A DNA stretch of 64,000 nt from Porphyrobacter sp. LM 6 (GTDB taxonomy: Bacteria; Pseudomonadota; Alphaproteobacteria; Sphingomonadales; Sphingomonadaceae). The DNA lies in assembly GCF_001720465.1 (NCBI RefSeq), contig NZ_CP017113.1:2852001-2916000 (forward strand), in the 5' to 3' direction. The translations under genes were made by a program, and so were the position numbers. Positions 51,414-61,241 of this stretch are shown here, in pieces. Under the pieces are notes generated by a model. The model ran no database searches, was not told the DNA's origin, and was given only the letters and a program-made list of their open reading frames with translations. Position 1 is the first letter of the stretch; each line of letters begins with the position of its first letter.

Positions 51414-53879
51414 ATGGACGATCTGCTGGCGGAATTCATCGCCGAGACCCGCGAGATGTTGGAGGCTTCCGGCGGCGAACTCGTCGCGTGGGAGGCCGAT
51501 CCAACCGATCGCGCGCGCCTCGATACGATCTTCCGCTTCGTCCACACGGTGAAGGGCAATTGCGGCTTCTTCGATTTCCCCCGCCTTGCCGAGCTAAGCC
51601 ATGGCGCCGAGGATGCGCTGTCGGATTGCCGCGCTGGGCGGCGCGAACCCGACCAGCAACTCGTCACCGCAGTGCTCGCCATCATCGACCGGATTGCCCA
51701 CATGATCGATGCGATCGAGGCGGGCGAACCCTTCCCCGAAGGGGGTGACGAAGCGCTGATCAACGCCGTCAATGTTCCACGTGAAACATCCACTGAAACG
51801 GGCCTGGAGGGGGTCAAGCAGGGGTCTAGCGGGGGTCAAGACGCCCCTAACCACCCGCTCCACGCGCCTGCGAGCGCGCTGCTCGAACGCGCCGACGATC
51901 CCTCTGCCCCGTTCCGCCGCAGCGATGCCGCCATTGCCCAGCGCACCATCCGCCTGCCGGTCGAACTGCTCGACCGCGTCATGAGCGGCGTTTCCGACAT
52001 GGTGCTGGCGCGCAACGATCTCGCCCACCGGCTGCGTCAGGCCGGCACCCAGCCGACCATCGACGGCCCGTTCGAACGCCTCACCGCGATCCTTTCCGAC
52101 GTGCGCGACGCGATCACCCGGATGCGGATGCAGCGCATCGAGACCCTGCTCGGCGTGCTGCCGCGCATGGTGCGCGATCTCTCAGCCGAACTCGGCAAGC
52201 AGGTGATGGTCGATACCGACGGCGGCGATGTCGAGCTTGACCGCGAGATGATCGAGACGATCCGGGACCCGCTGACCCACATCATCCGCAACGCCATCGA
52301 CCACGGGATCGAACCGCCCTCGGCCCGCCTCGCCAATGGCAAGCGCGAGATCGGCATCATCGCCATCGCCGCGCGCCAATCGGGCAACACCATCAGCATC
52401 GTCATCAGCGATGACGGGCGCGGGCTGGATGAGGAACGCATCGCCGCCAAGGCGATCGCCACCGGCCTCATCACCCCTGCCGAACGCACCGCGATGAGCC
52501 GCGAGCGTATCCTCAACCTCATCTTCGAACCCGGCTTCTCCACCGCCGAGACGATCAGCAATGTCTCCGGGCGCGGGGTCGGGCTCGACGTGGTGCGCCA
52601 GAACCTCGAAAAGGTGGGCGGTTCGATCCGCGTTGCCAGCCAGCCGGGTCATGGCACCCAGTTCACCCTGCAAATCCCGCTCACGCTCAGCATCATCGCT
52701 GGGCTGACAGTCGAGGTTGGCGGGCAGCGCTTTGCCATCCCGCAGAACTATGTCGAAGAAATCGTCCAGTCTTCGGCGCGCACACTCGATCTCACCCATA
52801 TGGGCGAGACCGCGCTCATCACCTTCCGCGGCAACCGCGTGCCGTGCCTGACGCTAGCCGATGTGCTCGGCCTCAACGATGCCGCGCCCGCCAAGCGCGA
52901 TCCCACGATCCTGATGCTGCGCCTTGCCAGCGGCGATCTGTTCGCGCTGGCGGTGGACCGCATCCACAATCACGGCGATCTGGTGGTCAAGCCGCTCGCG
53001 CCTGCGGTAATGCGGTCGGGCCTCTACGCCGGATCGACGCTGCTCGATGATGGCCAGCCGGTGCTGCTGCTCGACATCGCCAACATCGCCGCCGCGCATG
53101 ATCTGGTGTCCGAAGCGCGCGCGCGCCTGCGCCAGCTGCCTGAGTCGGTCGAGGCCACCGCCGCGAAGGCGCTCGACCGGGCGATGCTGTTCACCGATTT
53201 CACCGGGCGGCGCTCGGCGGTGCGGCTGGAACTGGTGCAGCGCATCGAAACCGCACCGGTCAGCGCAATCGACATGTCCGGCCCGCGCCCGCGCGTGGTG
53301 ATCGACGGGATGATCCTGCCGCTGGTGGGTCTGCCCGAAACCCCGCTCACCGCCGCCAAGGTGCGACTGCTGCGGCTGTCCGACGGGGCGAGCGAACTGC
53401 TCTATGCCGTGCGCGAGATCGAGGATGCGGTGGAACTGGACGGCGAACTGCGCCCCGTTCCCGAAGACCCGTTTGCCGAAGCGGTAACGCTGGTCGAAGG
53501 CCGACCGGTCACGCTCATCGATGCCCATGCGCTGTTCGCGCGCTTCGGCGAAGCGCCGCTTGCCGCCAACCGCCCGCGCTGCATCCTGCCGCAGGACGAC
53601 TGGGCGCAGACCATCCTTGCCCCGCTGGTGGGTGCGGCCGGTTACGATATCGTGCCGCCCGATGCCGCCGATCCGGCCACCATCACTGTGGTGTTTGACG
53701 AGGTATTCGAAGTCGCCGAAGCGCTGGGCCGCGCGCCCGTTGGCCCGGTAATCCGCCTGCGCGATCAGGCCGATGCGCCTTCGGGCAGCGATACGATCTA
53801 CCGCTATGACCGCGACAGCCTGCTCGCCGCGCTGGCCGCGGCTGCCCACGGGGTGACCAAGGCCGGAGGCCGCGCATGA
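51414..53879 (+). CDS. cheA: Chemotaxis histidine kinase CheA with extra C-terminal domains
   Basis: The 821-residue protein has an Hpt (P1) domain with phosphorylated His44 (FVHTVKGNC), no recognisable CheY-binding P2 domain, and a dimerisation P3. The P4 kinase domain shows THIIRNAIDHG, SDDGRGLD and GRGVGLDVV, and P5 is CheW-like (PLTLSIIAGLTVEVGGQ). After P5 come a second CheW-like stretch (about residues 585-710) and a degenerate receiver-like tail. The low-complexity linker between P1 and P3 (residues 119-145) is where the parS-like site and G-rich array are embedded, in frame. Start 51414 is preferred; a GTG ten codons earlier is possible. Next gene cheW overlaps its stop. Confidence 0.9.
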   Translation: MDDLLAEFIAETREMLEASGGELVAWEADPTDRARLDTIFRFVHTVKGNCGFFDFPRLAELSHGAEDALSDCRAGRREPDQQLVTAVLAIIDRIAHMIDAIEAGEPFPEGGDEALINAVNVPRETSTETGLEGVKQGSSGGQDAPNHPLHAPASALLERADDPSAPFRRSDAAIAQRTIRLPVELLDRVMSGVSDMVLARNDLAHRLRQAGTQPTIDGPFERLTAILSDVRDAITRMRMQRIETLLGVLPRMVRDLSAELGKQVMVDTDGGDVELDREMIETIRDPLTHIIRNAIDHGIEPPSARLANGKREIGIIAIAARQSGNTISIVISDDGRGLDEERIAAKAIATGLITPAERTAMSRERILNLIFEPGFSTAETISNVSGRGVGLDVVRQNLEKVGGSIRVASQPGHGTQFTLQIPLTLSIIAGLTVEVGGQRFAIPQNYVEEIVQSSARTLDLTHMGETALITFRGNRVPCLTLADVLGLNDAAPAKRDPTILMLRLASGDLFALAVDRIHNHGDLVVKPLAPAVMRSGLYAGSTLLDDGQPVLLLDIANIAAAHDLVSEARARLRQLPESVEATAAKALDRAMLFTDFTGRRSAVRLELVQRIETAPVSAIDMSGPRPRVVIDGMILPLVGLPETPLTAAKVRLLRLSDGASELLYAVREIEDAVELDGELRPVPEDPFAEAVTLVEGRPVTLIDAHALFARFGEAPLAANRPRCILPQDDWAQTILAPLVGAAGYDIVPPDAADPATITVVFDEVFEVAEALGRAPVGPVIRLRDQADAPSGSDTIYRYDRDSLLAALAAAAHGVTKAGGRA
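51773..51788. promoter_or_regulatory. parS: parS-like ParB-binding site inside cheA
   Basis: TGTTCCACGTGAAACA differs from the perfect parS consensus at one base. It lies within cheA codons for residues 120-125 (NVPRET). Together with the rcdA-glpK site it makes a pair about 16.8 kb apart. Confidence 0.8.
51809..51840. repeat. Three G-rich repeats at 11-bp period beside the cheA parS-like site
   Basis: Units GGGGGTCAAGC, AGGGGTCTAGC and GGGGGTCAAG start at 51809, 51820 and 51831. The period is exactly 11 bases and the first unit starts 20 bases after the parS core, ten more than at the first site. They are in frame with cheA. Confidence 0.85.
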
Positions 53880-54331
53880 CCAACACGTTGCTCCTGATCG
53901 CACAGATTGCCGGGCGCCGCTGCGCGCTTGATGCGCTCGATGTGAAATCGGTGATCGAACTGGGTGCCATCACCCCGATCCCGCGCGCGCCCGCCTATAT
54001 TGCCGGGATCACCGCGCTGCGCAGCCAGACACTGACCGTCATCGATTGCCGCCTAGCGCTGGGCCTTCCGCAGCAATCCTGGCCGACCGATGATCGCGCG
54101 GCGGTGGTGGCCGAAGGCGGCCATGCCTATGCGCTGATGGTCGATGCGATCGAGGATATCACCACCGCCGTCGGCGCGCCGGGGCAAGTGCCGGGCGGGT
54201 TCGGCGCGCAGTGGTCGCGCGCGGCCAGCGGGATGATCGAGACGATGATCGGCCCCGCGCTGCTGCTCGATCTGCCCGCGCTGCTCGCCGGGCCTGATAC
54301 GGGCCGAGGTGAAATCGGGGCGGCGGCTTAA
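53876..54331 (+). CDS. cheW: Chemotaxis coupling protein CheW
   Basis: The 151-residue protein is a single CheW domain (LIAQIAGRRCALDALDVKSVI, PAYIAGITALRSQTLTVIDCR). It couples receptors to CheA. Its ATG overlaps the cheA stop by four bases. A C-terminal tail (GPDTGRGEIGAAA) is not conserved. Confidence 0.85.
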   Translation: MTNTLLLIAQIAGRRCALDALDVKSVIELGAITPIPRAPAYIAGITALRSQTLTVIDCRLALGLPQQSWPTDDRAAVVAEGGHAYALMVDAIEDITTAVGAPGQVPGGFGAQWSRAASGMIETMIGPALLLDLPALLAGPDTGRGEIGAAA

Positions 54332-54384
54332 TCCAATACTTACCAAACGCGCCTAGGATCATGTCATCAAGCGCAGGAACCACC

Positions 54385-54750
54385 ATGAAGACATGTCTGA
54401 TCGTCGATGATTCCCGGGTCATCCGGAAGGTTTCGCGGCATATCCTCGAAACCCTCGGGTTTGCAGTGGAAGAGGCTGAAAACGGCCAGGCCGCGCTCGA
54501 TGCGTGCGCTGCCGCCATGCCCGATGTCGTGCTGCTCGACTGGAACATGCCGGTGATGACCGGGATCGAGTTTCTGGTGCAACTGCGTGCACGCCCCGGC
54601 GGCGATACGCCCAAGGTCGTGTTCTGCACCACCGAGAACGACGTCGCGCATATCCGCGAGGCGATCCAGGCTGGTGCCGACGAATATGTGATGAAGCCCT
54701 TCGATCACGAGACCCTGCAGATCAAATTGCAGCTCGTCGGGTTTGCGTGA
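54385..54750 (+). CDS. cheY: Response regulator CheY
   Basis: The 121-residue single receiver domain has the acidic pocket VDDSR (Asp8, Asp9), phospho-acceptor Asp52 (LLDWNMPVMTG) and conserved Lys103 (VMKPFD). It carries the chemotaxis signal to the flagellar motor or another target. An AGGA site supports the start at 54385; an ATG eight codons upstream adds MSSSAGTT. Its stop codon overlaps the GTG start of cheB. Confidence 0.9.
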   Translation: MKTCLIVDDSRVIRKVSRHILETLGFAVEEAENGQAALDACAAAMPDVVLLDWNMPVMTGIEFLVQLRARPGGDTPKVVFCTTENDVAHIREAIQAGADEYVMKPFDHETLQIKLQLVGFA

Positions 54751-55880
54751 CCGACGCCACGCCCTTTTCGCGGGCGCCCTTTTCCTCCGGCGCTGACCGC
54801 CCCTTTGCCCAGCGCGGCGCGGCCGCTGCGATCCGGGTGATGATCGTCGATGATTCGCTCACCGTCCGCACAATCTTCAAGCGAATGGTCGAAAGCGATC
54901 CCGCGATGGTGGTGGCAGGCACCGCCAGCAGCGCCGAAAACGCGCTGACGCAGCTCGCTGTGCAAGGCGCCGATGTGGTGCTGCTCGATCTCGAAATGCC
55001 GGGACGCGGCGGGCTCGATGCCCTGCCCGCGATCCTCGCCACGCCCGCCGAGCCGCAGGTGCTGGTCGTCTCCTCGCTCACCGCCGACGGGGCCGAACAT
55101 ACGCTCTCGGCGCTGTCGATGGGCGCGGCGGACACGCTGCTCAAACCCCGCCCCGGCGGTTTCAACGAAGATTACCGCGCGCAGCTGCTCGGCAAGATCC
55201 GCGCGCTCGGACGGCGCCGGGGCGAGGCCGCACCTTTGGCCGCCCGCCCCGCCGATCCGGTGCCCGCCCCTCCGCTCGCCGGCCGGCGCGTCCTGCGCAG
55301 CGATGTCGTCGCGATCGGCGCTTCGACCGGCGGGATCCACGCCCTGGGGCTGATGCTGCGGCGGCTGACGGCAAGCTTTGATGTGCCGATCCTTATCACC
55401 CAGCACCTGCCCGCCTCGTTCATGCCGGTGTTCGCACGGCAGGTCGAAACCGCCTGCGGGCGTCCCACTGATATCGCCACCGACGGGCTGGAGATCCTGC
55501 CCGGACGGGTGATGATCGCACCCGGCCATGGTCATCTTGTGGCAGAGCGGCGGGGCGAACGGCTGGTCGCGCGCATTTCCAGCATACCTGCGCCGAGCGG
55601 GTGCATGCCCTCGGTCGATCCGATGCTGTCGAGCCTTGCCTCGGCCTGCCACGGCCGCGCGCTCGGGGTGATCCTGTCGGGCATGGGCCGCGACGGGGTG
55701 ATCGGCGCGCGCGAACTGGTCGAGGCCGGCGGCACGATCTACGCACAGGATGCCGAAACCAGCGCCGTATGGGGGATGCCCGGCGCCGTGGCGCGGGCGG
55801 GCCTTGCGAGCCTGATCGCTGCGCCCGAACGGCTCGGCGATGCGCTGCTGGCGCAGGCCAGCACGCTGGGTGTGAGGTAA
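54747..55880 (+). CDS. cheB: Chemotaxis methylesterase CheB
   Basis: The 377-residue protein has an N-terminal receiver domain (phospho-acceptor Asp81 in LLDLEMPGRGG) and a C-terminal methylesterase with the catalytic serine in IGASTGG, histidine in TQHLPASF and aspartate in GMGRDGVIG. It removes methyl groups from chemoreceptors for adaptation. The start is the GTG at 54747, overlapping the cheY stop (GTGA). Longer in-frame starts run inside cheY. Confidence 0.9.
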   Translation: MTDATPFSRAPFSSGADRPFAQRGAAAAIRVMIVDDSLTVRTIFKRMVESDPAMVVAGTASSAENALTQLAVQGADVVLLDLEMPGRGGLDALPAILATPAEPQVLVVSSLTADGAEHTLSALSMGAADTLLKPRPGGFNEDYRAQLLGKIRALGRRRGEAAPLAARPADPVPAPPLAGRRVLRSDVVAIGASTGGIHALGLMLRRLTASFDVPILITQHLPASFMPVFARQVETACGRPTDIATDGLEILPGRVMIAPGHGHLVAERRGERLVARISSIPAPSGCMPSVDPMLSSLASACHGRALGVILSGMGRDGVIGARELVEAGGTIYAQDAETSAVWGMPGAVARAGLASLIAAPERLGDALLAQASTLGVR

Positions 55881-55886
55881 GGCGCG

Positions 55887-56750
55887 ATGGAAGTCAGCGA
55901 AGCCTCCCACCAGATCATCGCCGAACTGCTCGCCGCGCGCACCGGCCAGCACCTTACGGAGAGCCGCCGCTGGCGCGTCAATTCGGCGCTCGCCGGGCTG
56001 TTCCGCGAGCTGGGTATCAGCAATGTCGACCAACTCGTCTGCCTGCTCGCCGCGCCGCCCGCGGGGCTCAGCGGACGCGACCTCTCGCAGGAGGTGGTCG
56101 AGGCGCTGCTCAACAACGAGACCTATTTCTTCCGCGACAAGCCGACCTTCGACCAGCTTCCGGCCGAAATCCTGCCCGAACTCGCGCACCGCCGCCGCGA
56201 CACGCGCCGCCTGTCGATCTGGTCGGCGGGCTGTTCGACGGGCCAGGAGGTCTATTCGCTCGCCATGCTGTTCGCCGACCAGGCCGACCGCTGGGAAGGG
56301 TGGAGCATCGACATCCTCGGCACCGATGTCTCGCACCGCGCGATCAACGCCGCGCGCAGCGGGCTCTACAGCCAGTTCGAGGTGCAGCGCGGGCTCGGCG
56401 TGACGCAGATGCTCACCTACTTCGACGAAACCCCGCGCGGCTGGCAAATCCGCGACGAGGCCCGCGGGATAGTGCGCTTCCAGCAGCACAACATGCTCAG
56501 CCCCCATCCCGGCCGTGCGCCGTTCGATCTGGTGCTGTGCCGCAACGTGCTGCTCTATTTCGATCAGTCGACCCGCGCCGAAGCCTTCGCCCGGCTCGCC
56601 AGCGCAACCATGCCCGATGGCTTCCTGATGCTGGGCGCAGGCGAGACCGTGGTCGGCCAGACCGACCGCTTCGGCCCCACCGCCAAGCGCGCCAGCTTCT
56701 TCGAACCGCTGGTGCAGGTCGCCCCGCCGGCCCGCAGAAAGACCGCGTGA
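55887..56750 (+). CDS. cheR: Chemotaxis protein methyltransferase CheR
   Basis: The 287-residue methyltransferase adds methyl groups from S-adenosylmethionine to receptor glutamates. The N-terminal helical domain is followed by the SAM motif WSAGCSTGQEVYSLAM and DLVLCRNVLLYF. It follows cheB by six bases. No receptor-tethering pentapeptide (NWETF type) is visible on the chemoreceptor downstream, so methylation may work without it. Confidence 0.9.
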   Translation: MEVSEASHQIIAELLAARTGQHLTESRRWRVNSALAGLFRELGISNVDQLVCLLAAPPAGLSGRDLSQEVVEALLNNETYFFRDKPTFDQLPAEILPELAHRRRDTRRLSIWSAGCSTGQEVYSLAMLFADQADRWEGWSIDILGTDVSHRAINAARSGLYSQFEVQRGLGVTQMLTYFDETPRGWQIRDEARGIVRFQQHNMLSPHPGRAPFDLVLCRNVLLYFDQSTRAEAFARLASATMPDGFLMLGAGETVVGQTDRFGPTAKRASFFEPLVQVAPPARRKTA

Positions 56751-56840
56751 GCCAGCGCTTTACTCTTCCTTAGCCGCTTATGTTTAGAACGTTTTGGACA
56801 AGCCGGCGCTGAGACCGCGCTCTTCGGGGAAACGTCGATT

Positions 56841-58364
56841 GTGATTGCGGTGCAGCTACCTTTGCGAATGACACCCGCCGGACTGGTGGTGACGCCGCTC
56901 GTCCTGGTGAGCGTGCTGGGAGCGCTGGTGGTGGCTGCCATCAGCTTCAGCGACCGGATCGAGATCGTCTCTCCCGGCGCGCTGCTGATTGCGGCCATCC
57001 TGCTTTATGCCGCCGCACTGCTGTTCCTTGGTCGAAGCGGCATCGCCGTGGTCCACGCGCTCAAGGCCCGCGCGGTGATCGATCCGATGACCCGCCTGCC
57101 CAACCGCCACGCCTTGCACGAGGATATCGAACGCCTCTCGCTGGGCGGCGACGAAGTCGCGCTGGCGATCATCGATCTCGACAGCTTCAAACAGGTCAAC
57201 GACCACTACGGCCACGACCTCGGCGACAAGCTGATCGAAGCCTGCGCGCAGATGATGCGCGAGGTCTGCGGCAGCGAGGCCCGGTGCTACCGCCTCGGCG
57301 GCGATGAATTTGCCGCCGTCATGTCGGGCAAGGTTGCCGGCACCATCCTTGAAGGGATCTGCCGCACCCTGCTTGAACGCATGGGCGCACCGCTCGACGT
57401 GAGCGGGTATCTGATTTCGGTCGGCGCCAGTATCGGCCTGTCGCGCAGCCTGCCCGGTGAACGCCTGCCCTCGTCCGAAATGCTCCGCCGCAGCGACGTG
57501 GCGATGTATCAGTCCAAGCGCGGCGGCAAGATGCGCTGCACCTGGTTCAACGAAAGCTTCGACCGCCGCCGCGAGCGTGTGCGCGCGATCGAGGACGAGA
57601 TCCGCAGCAGCATTGCCACGGGCGAATTCAACCTCGCCTATCAGCCGCTTGTGGATGCCGATGACGGGCACATCGTTGCGGTCGAGGCGCTGCTGCGCTG
57701 GGATCGCGGCACCCGCCCGCCGCTCGGCCCCAATGTGTTCATTCCGGTCGCCGAGGACTCGGGCCTGATCAACCCGCTCGGGCTGTGGGTGCTGCGCCAG
57801 GCGGTGTGCGACGCGCTGCGCTGGGACGGCATCACGCTGTCGGTCAACATTTCCGCCGCGCAGCTGCGCAACCCCGAATTCCCAATCAAGCTGGGCGAAG
57901 TGCTGGAAGAAACCGGCTTCCCGCCGCACCGGCTGGAGCTGGAAGTCACCGAAACCTGCCTCGTGCTCGATCCGGTGATTGCCGAACGCACGCTCGACGT
58001 GATCCGTTCGTTCGGCGTGCGGATTGCGCTCGATGATTTCGGCACCGGTTATGCCTCGATCGGCTTCCTGCGGCGCTTCCGCTTCGAAAAACTGAAGCTC
58101 GATCGCAGCCTTGTCGAACTCGCCGGCGTGGATGATGCCAGCCGGGCGATGATGCTCTCATCGATCGCGCTGGCCCGCGCACTCGATATGGGGGTGACGG
58201 CCGAAGGGGTTGAGACACAGGAACAGGCTGATCTCGTGCGGCTCGCCGGGTGCGACCAGATCCAGGGCTGGCTCTATTACCGCGCCCTGCCCGCCGCCAC
58301 GATCGACCAGCTGATCGCCGATCAGAACGCAACGCGCAGCTCGGCCAACGATCAAGCCGCGTGA
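56841..58364 (+). CDS. Membrane GGDEF-EAL cyclic-di-GMP protein
   Basis: This 507-residue protein has two N-terminal transmembrane segments (about residues 17-36 and 46-65). Its GGDEF domain has an intact GGDEF motif (153-157), and its EAL domain keeps E-A-L (282-284) and DDFGTGY (398-404). Both the cyclase and the phosphodiesterase halves could therefore be active. The RxxD inhibitory site is absent before GGDEF. The start is a GTG (56841) with GGGGAAA upstream; the ATG at 56868 is an alternative. It lies between cheR and a chemoreceptor, linking c-di-GMP to motility. Confidence 0.85.
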   Translation: MIAVQLPLRMTPAGLVVTPLVLVSVLGALVVAAISFSDRIEIVSPGALLIAAILLYAAALLFLGRSGIAVVHALKARAVIDPMTRLPNRHALHEDIERLSLGGDEVALAIIDLDSFKQVNDHYGHDLGDKLIEACAQMMREVCGSEARCYRLGGDEFAAVMSGKVAGTILEGICRTLLERMGAPLDVSGYLISVGASIGLSRSLPGERLPSSEMLRRSDVAMYQSKRGGKMRCTWFNESFDRRRERVRAIEDEIRSSIATGEFNLAYQPLVDADDGHIVAVEALLRWDRGTRPPLGPNVFIPVAEDSGLINPLGLWVLRQAVCDALRWDGITLSVNISAAQLRNPEFPIKLGEVLEETGFPPHRLELEVTETCLVLDPVIAERTLDVIRSFGVRIALDDFGTGYASIGFLRRFRFEKLKLDRSLVELAGVDDASRAMMLSSIALARALDMGVTAEGVETQEQADLVRLAGCDQIQGWLYYRALPAATIDQLIADQNATRSSANDQAA

Positions 58365-58503
58365 GCCCCGATCCTGGCCGGGCGTGCTTAACATGCTGTG
58401 CGCTTGAAACTCCGGTTTCCCCGCTATCGGGCAGCCTCGGATCAAGCATTTGGAAAGGATTTTCCTTCACTAATGCAAGGATAAAAGCCCGAGGGATTGC
58501 GCC

Positions 58504-60366
58504 ATGAACATGATGAGCAAACTGGATCACCGCGAAGCCGAGGCGGTGCCGGATTATGTGCGCGATATGCGGGCCGATATCGGTCAGGAAGAGCTCGACC
58601 AGGCGCATGCCGCCGCGCTCGAAGCCGAACGCATCACCCTTCTCGAACGGATCGGCTGGTTCCGCGATCTCACACTTTCGGGCAAGATCAACGCGATCTT
58701 CGGCACCTTCCTCGGTGTCGGCGTGCTGATGGCGCTGGTGCTGGGACTGGGTCTGGGCGAACTCTGGAACCGCTACAATGCCACCGCACGCGTACAGGAA
58801 ACGCTGGTCGCGGCGGGCGATCTGCGGGTGACTGTGGGCGAATATCGCCACGATGCGGTGCGCGCGCTCTATGATCGCAGCGCCAGCGTCAAGGCTGAAC
58901 GCCGCGCGAGCGAAGATGCGCTCGATACGCAGACTGCCGCCATCGGAGCCGCAATCGCCGCCAACGCGCCAGACCTTGCGCCGCGCTTTGCCGAGGTGCG
59001 CGAGTCCTTCTCAGCCATGCAGGACAGTGTCGAACGCGCAGAAGATGCCGTGCGCGATGGCGCTGCCGCCGGCCGTGCCGCTGCCGCTGTCGACAAGCAG
59101 GGCGAAGCGATGATCGCAGCGAGCCAGCAGTTTGCCGCCGACACCGCTGCCCGGGCCGAAGCCATGGAAGCCTCCGGCATCAGCTATTTCTTCAACATGA
59201 TCCTGATCATCGCTGCGCTGGCAGTGGTGGGGGGCGTGGTGCTGCTGCTGGGGATCGCCTATCTCTCGCGTGATTTCTCGCGCAAGATCATGGAAATCGC
59301 TGCGGGTATGAAGAGCCTCGCCGAGGGCGACCGCAACTTCGTCATCGCCGGGCACGACCGCAAGGATGAGATCGGCGCGATGGTGCGCTCGCTCGAACTG
59401 TTCAAGCGTGCCAACAAGTGGATGGAAGCCCGCGCCCGCGAACGCTCCGAGAAGATCGAACAGGAACTGCAGCTTCAGCAAGAACGCGAACGCGAACGCG
59501 CCGAGGCCGAAGCCCGCAAGGCCGCGCTGCTTGATGATGTCGCGCGCCAGCTTGAACGCACCGTCGGCGACGTTGTGAACGGGGTCGCCGCTGCTTCGAG
59601 CCAGCTTCACACCACCGCCACCCGCATGGCCGCCAGCGCCGAGGAAGCCAGCCGCCGCACGGGCGAAGTCGCAGCCTCGATGGAAGAAGCCAATGCTGGC
59701 GCCACCGCCGCCGCCGCCGCGAGTGACGAATTTGCGCTCTCGATCAGCGAAATCAGCCGTCAGGCCGCCGCCTCGAGCGAACTTGCACGGCTCGCCACCG
59801 ATGCCACCGGCGAAGCGGATGAAACCATCTCCGCGCTCGCCGCTTCGGCCGAGGAAGTCGGCCAGATCGTCGAACTGATCCAGACCATCGCCCAGCGCAC
59901 CAACCTGCTCGCATTGAACGCCTCCATCGAGGCGGCGCGCGGGGGCGAGGCGGGCCGCGGCTTTGCAGTGGTGGCGAGCGAGGTCAAGGAACTGGCGATG
60001 CAGACCAGCCGCGCGACCGAAAAGGTCGCCGACCAGATCCGCGCGATGCAATCGACCACCGGTGCCAGTGTCAAGGCGCTGCGCGCGATTGCCGGGCAGG
60101 TGCGCGATCTCGAATCCACCGCTGTCTCGATCGCCACGGCGGTCGACCAGCAATCGGTCGCGGGCCGTGATCTGGCACAGAGCATTGATCTGGCCGCGCG
60201 CGGCACCGAGAAAGTCGCAGGCCACATCGAAGATGTGCGCCAGCTCTCGCTTTCGACCGGCGCGGCGGCCAGCCAGGTGCTCTCCAGCGCCAACGAACTG
60301 GAAGCCCAGGCCGCCCATCTCAGCGATCAGGTGCGCGGGTTCCTCGGTCGCGTGCGCGCGGGGTAG
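58504..60366 (+). CDS. Methyl-accepting chemotaxis protein
   Basis: The 620-residue receptor has TM1 at about 60-85, a four-helix-type periplasmic domain of about 140 residues, TM2 at about 225-250 and a HAMP domain ([21 protein letters not shown]). A long coiled coil with the highly conserved hairpin tip ([20 protein letters not shown]) follows. A GAGGGA site supports the start. It is the only chemoreceptor in this cluster, so it probably signals to the CheA above. The ligand is unknown, and the C-terminus lacks a CheR tether. Confidence 0.9.
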   Translation: MNMMSKLDHREAEAVPDYVRDMRADIGQEELDQAHAAALEAERITLLERIGWFRDLTLSGKINAIFGTFLGVGVLMALVLGLGLGELWNRYNATARVQETLVAAGDLRVTVGEYRHDAVRALYDRSASVKAERRASEDALDTQTAAIGAAIAANAPDLAPRFAEVRESFSAMQDSVERAEDAVRDGAAAGRAAAAVDKQGEAMIAASQQFAADTAARAEAMEASGISYFFNMILIIAALAVVGGVVLLLGIAYLSRDFSRKIMEIAAGMKSLAEGDRNFVIAGHDRKDEIGAMVRSLELFKRANKWMEARARERSEKIEQELQLQQERERERAEAEARKAALLDDVARQLERTVGDVVNGVAAASSQLHTTATRMAASAEEASRRTGEVAASMEEANAGATAAAAASDEFALSISEISRQAAASSELARLATDATGEADETISALAASAEEVGQIVELIQTIAQRTNLLALNASIEAARGGEAGRGFAVVASEVKELAMQTSRATEKVADQIRAMQSTTGASVKALRAIAGQVRDLESTAVSIATAVDQQSVAGRDLAQSIDLAARGTEKVAGHIEDVRQLSLSTGAAASQVLSSANELEAQAAHLSDQVRGFLGRVRAG

Positions 60367-60398
60367 GATTTGCCGCGCATGGCGGCTAGGGGGTGGGC

Positions 60399-61241
60399 AT
60401 GCCCTCCCCCTTCATCCTGTTCCAGCACCTCGCCCCGCAACACGCGCTGACCCGCTTCGCCGGCAGTATCGCCGCGAGCGAGCAGCCGTGGCTGCGTGAG
60501 CGCATGATCCGCCGCTTTGCCGCAGCCTACGGCGTCGACATGAGCGAGGCCGCGCGCGGGTTCGGCGAATTCGCCAGCTTCAACGACTTCTTCACCCGCG
60601 AGCTGAAGCCCGGTGCGCGTCCGCTGGCCGATGCTGACGCGTTCATCCTCAGCCCGGCCGATGGCGCGGTGAGCCAGCTTGGCACGATAACCAATGGCCG
60701 GATCTTCCAGGCCAAGGGGCGTGATTATACCGCCGCCGAACTGCTCGGCCACGGCGCCGAGGCGGCTGCGCGGTTCGAGGGCGGGAGCTTCATCACGATC
60801 TACCTTTCCCCCCGCGATTATCACCGCGTCCATATGCCCGCCGCCGGGAGCCTCAGCTCGACCGCCTATGTCCCGGGCGACCTGTTCTCGGTCAATGGCG
60901 CAACCGCCGAAGGGGTCGATCGCCTGTTCGCCCGTAACGAGCGCCTCGCCTGCCTGTTTGGCGGGCTGGACGGTGCCTTTGCCAGCGTCATGGTCGGGGC
61001 GATGATCGTCGCGGGGATCGATACGGTCTGGCCGCACCGCTTTGCCGGACACGCCCGCAGCGTGGTGCGAGAGGACTTCGGCTCCGGCGCGGTCGATCTG
61101 GCCGCTGGGGACGAGATGGGCCGCTTCTACCTCGGCTCGACCGTGGTGCTGCTGTTCGAGCCGGGGCGCGTCGAATGGCTGGAAGGCCTTGCCGCCGGCG
61201 ATCCGCTCCGCATGGGTCAGGCGATCGGGCGCAGGGTCTAA
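60399..61241 (+). CDS. psd: Phosphatidylserine decarboxylase proenzyme
   Basis: The 280-residue proenzyme makes phosphatidylethanolamine. The self-cleavage and pyruvoyl site is LGSTVVLLF near the C-terminus, with conserved FNDFFTREL and SPADG. Length fits the E. coli-like type. I start it at the ATG 60399 after AGGGGG; a GTG two codons earlier is also in frame. Its stop codon shares bases with the convergent DUF1501 gene. Confidence 0.9.
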   Translation: MPSPFILFQHLAPQHALTRFAGSIAASEQPWLRERMIRRFAAAYGVDMSEAARGFGEFASFNDFFTRELKPGARPLADADAFILSPADGAVSQLGTITNGRIFQAKGRDYTAAELLGHGAEAAARFEGGSFITIYLSPRDYHRVHMPAAGSLSSTAYVPGDLFSVNGATAEGVDRLFARNERLACLFGGLDGAFASVMVGAMIVAGIDTVWPHRFAGHARSVVREDFGSGAVDLAAGDEMGRFYLGSTVVLLFEPGRVEWLEGLAAGDPLRMGQAIGRRV

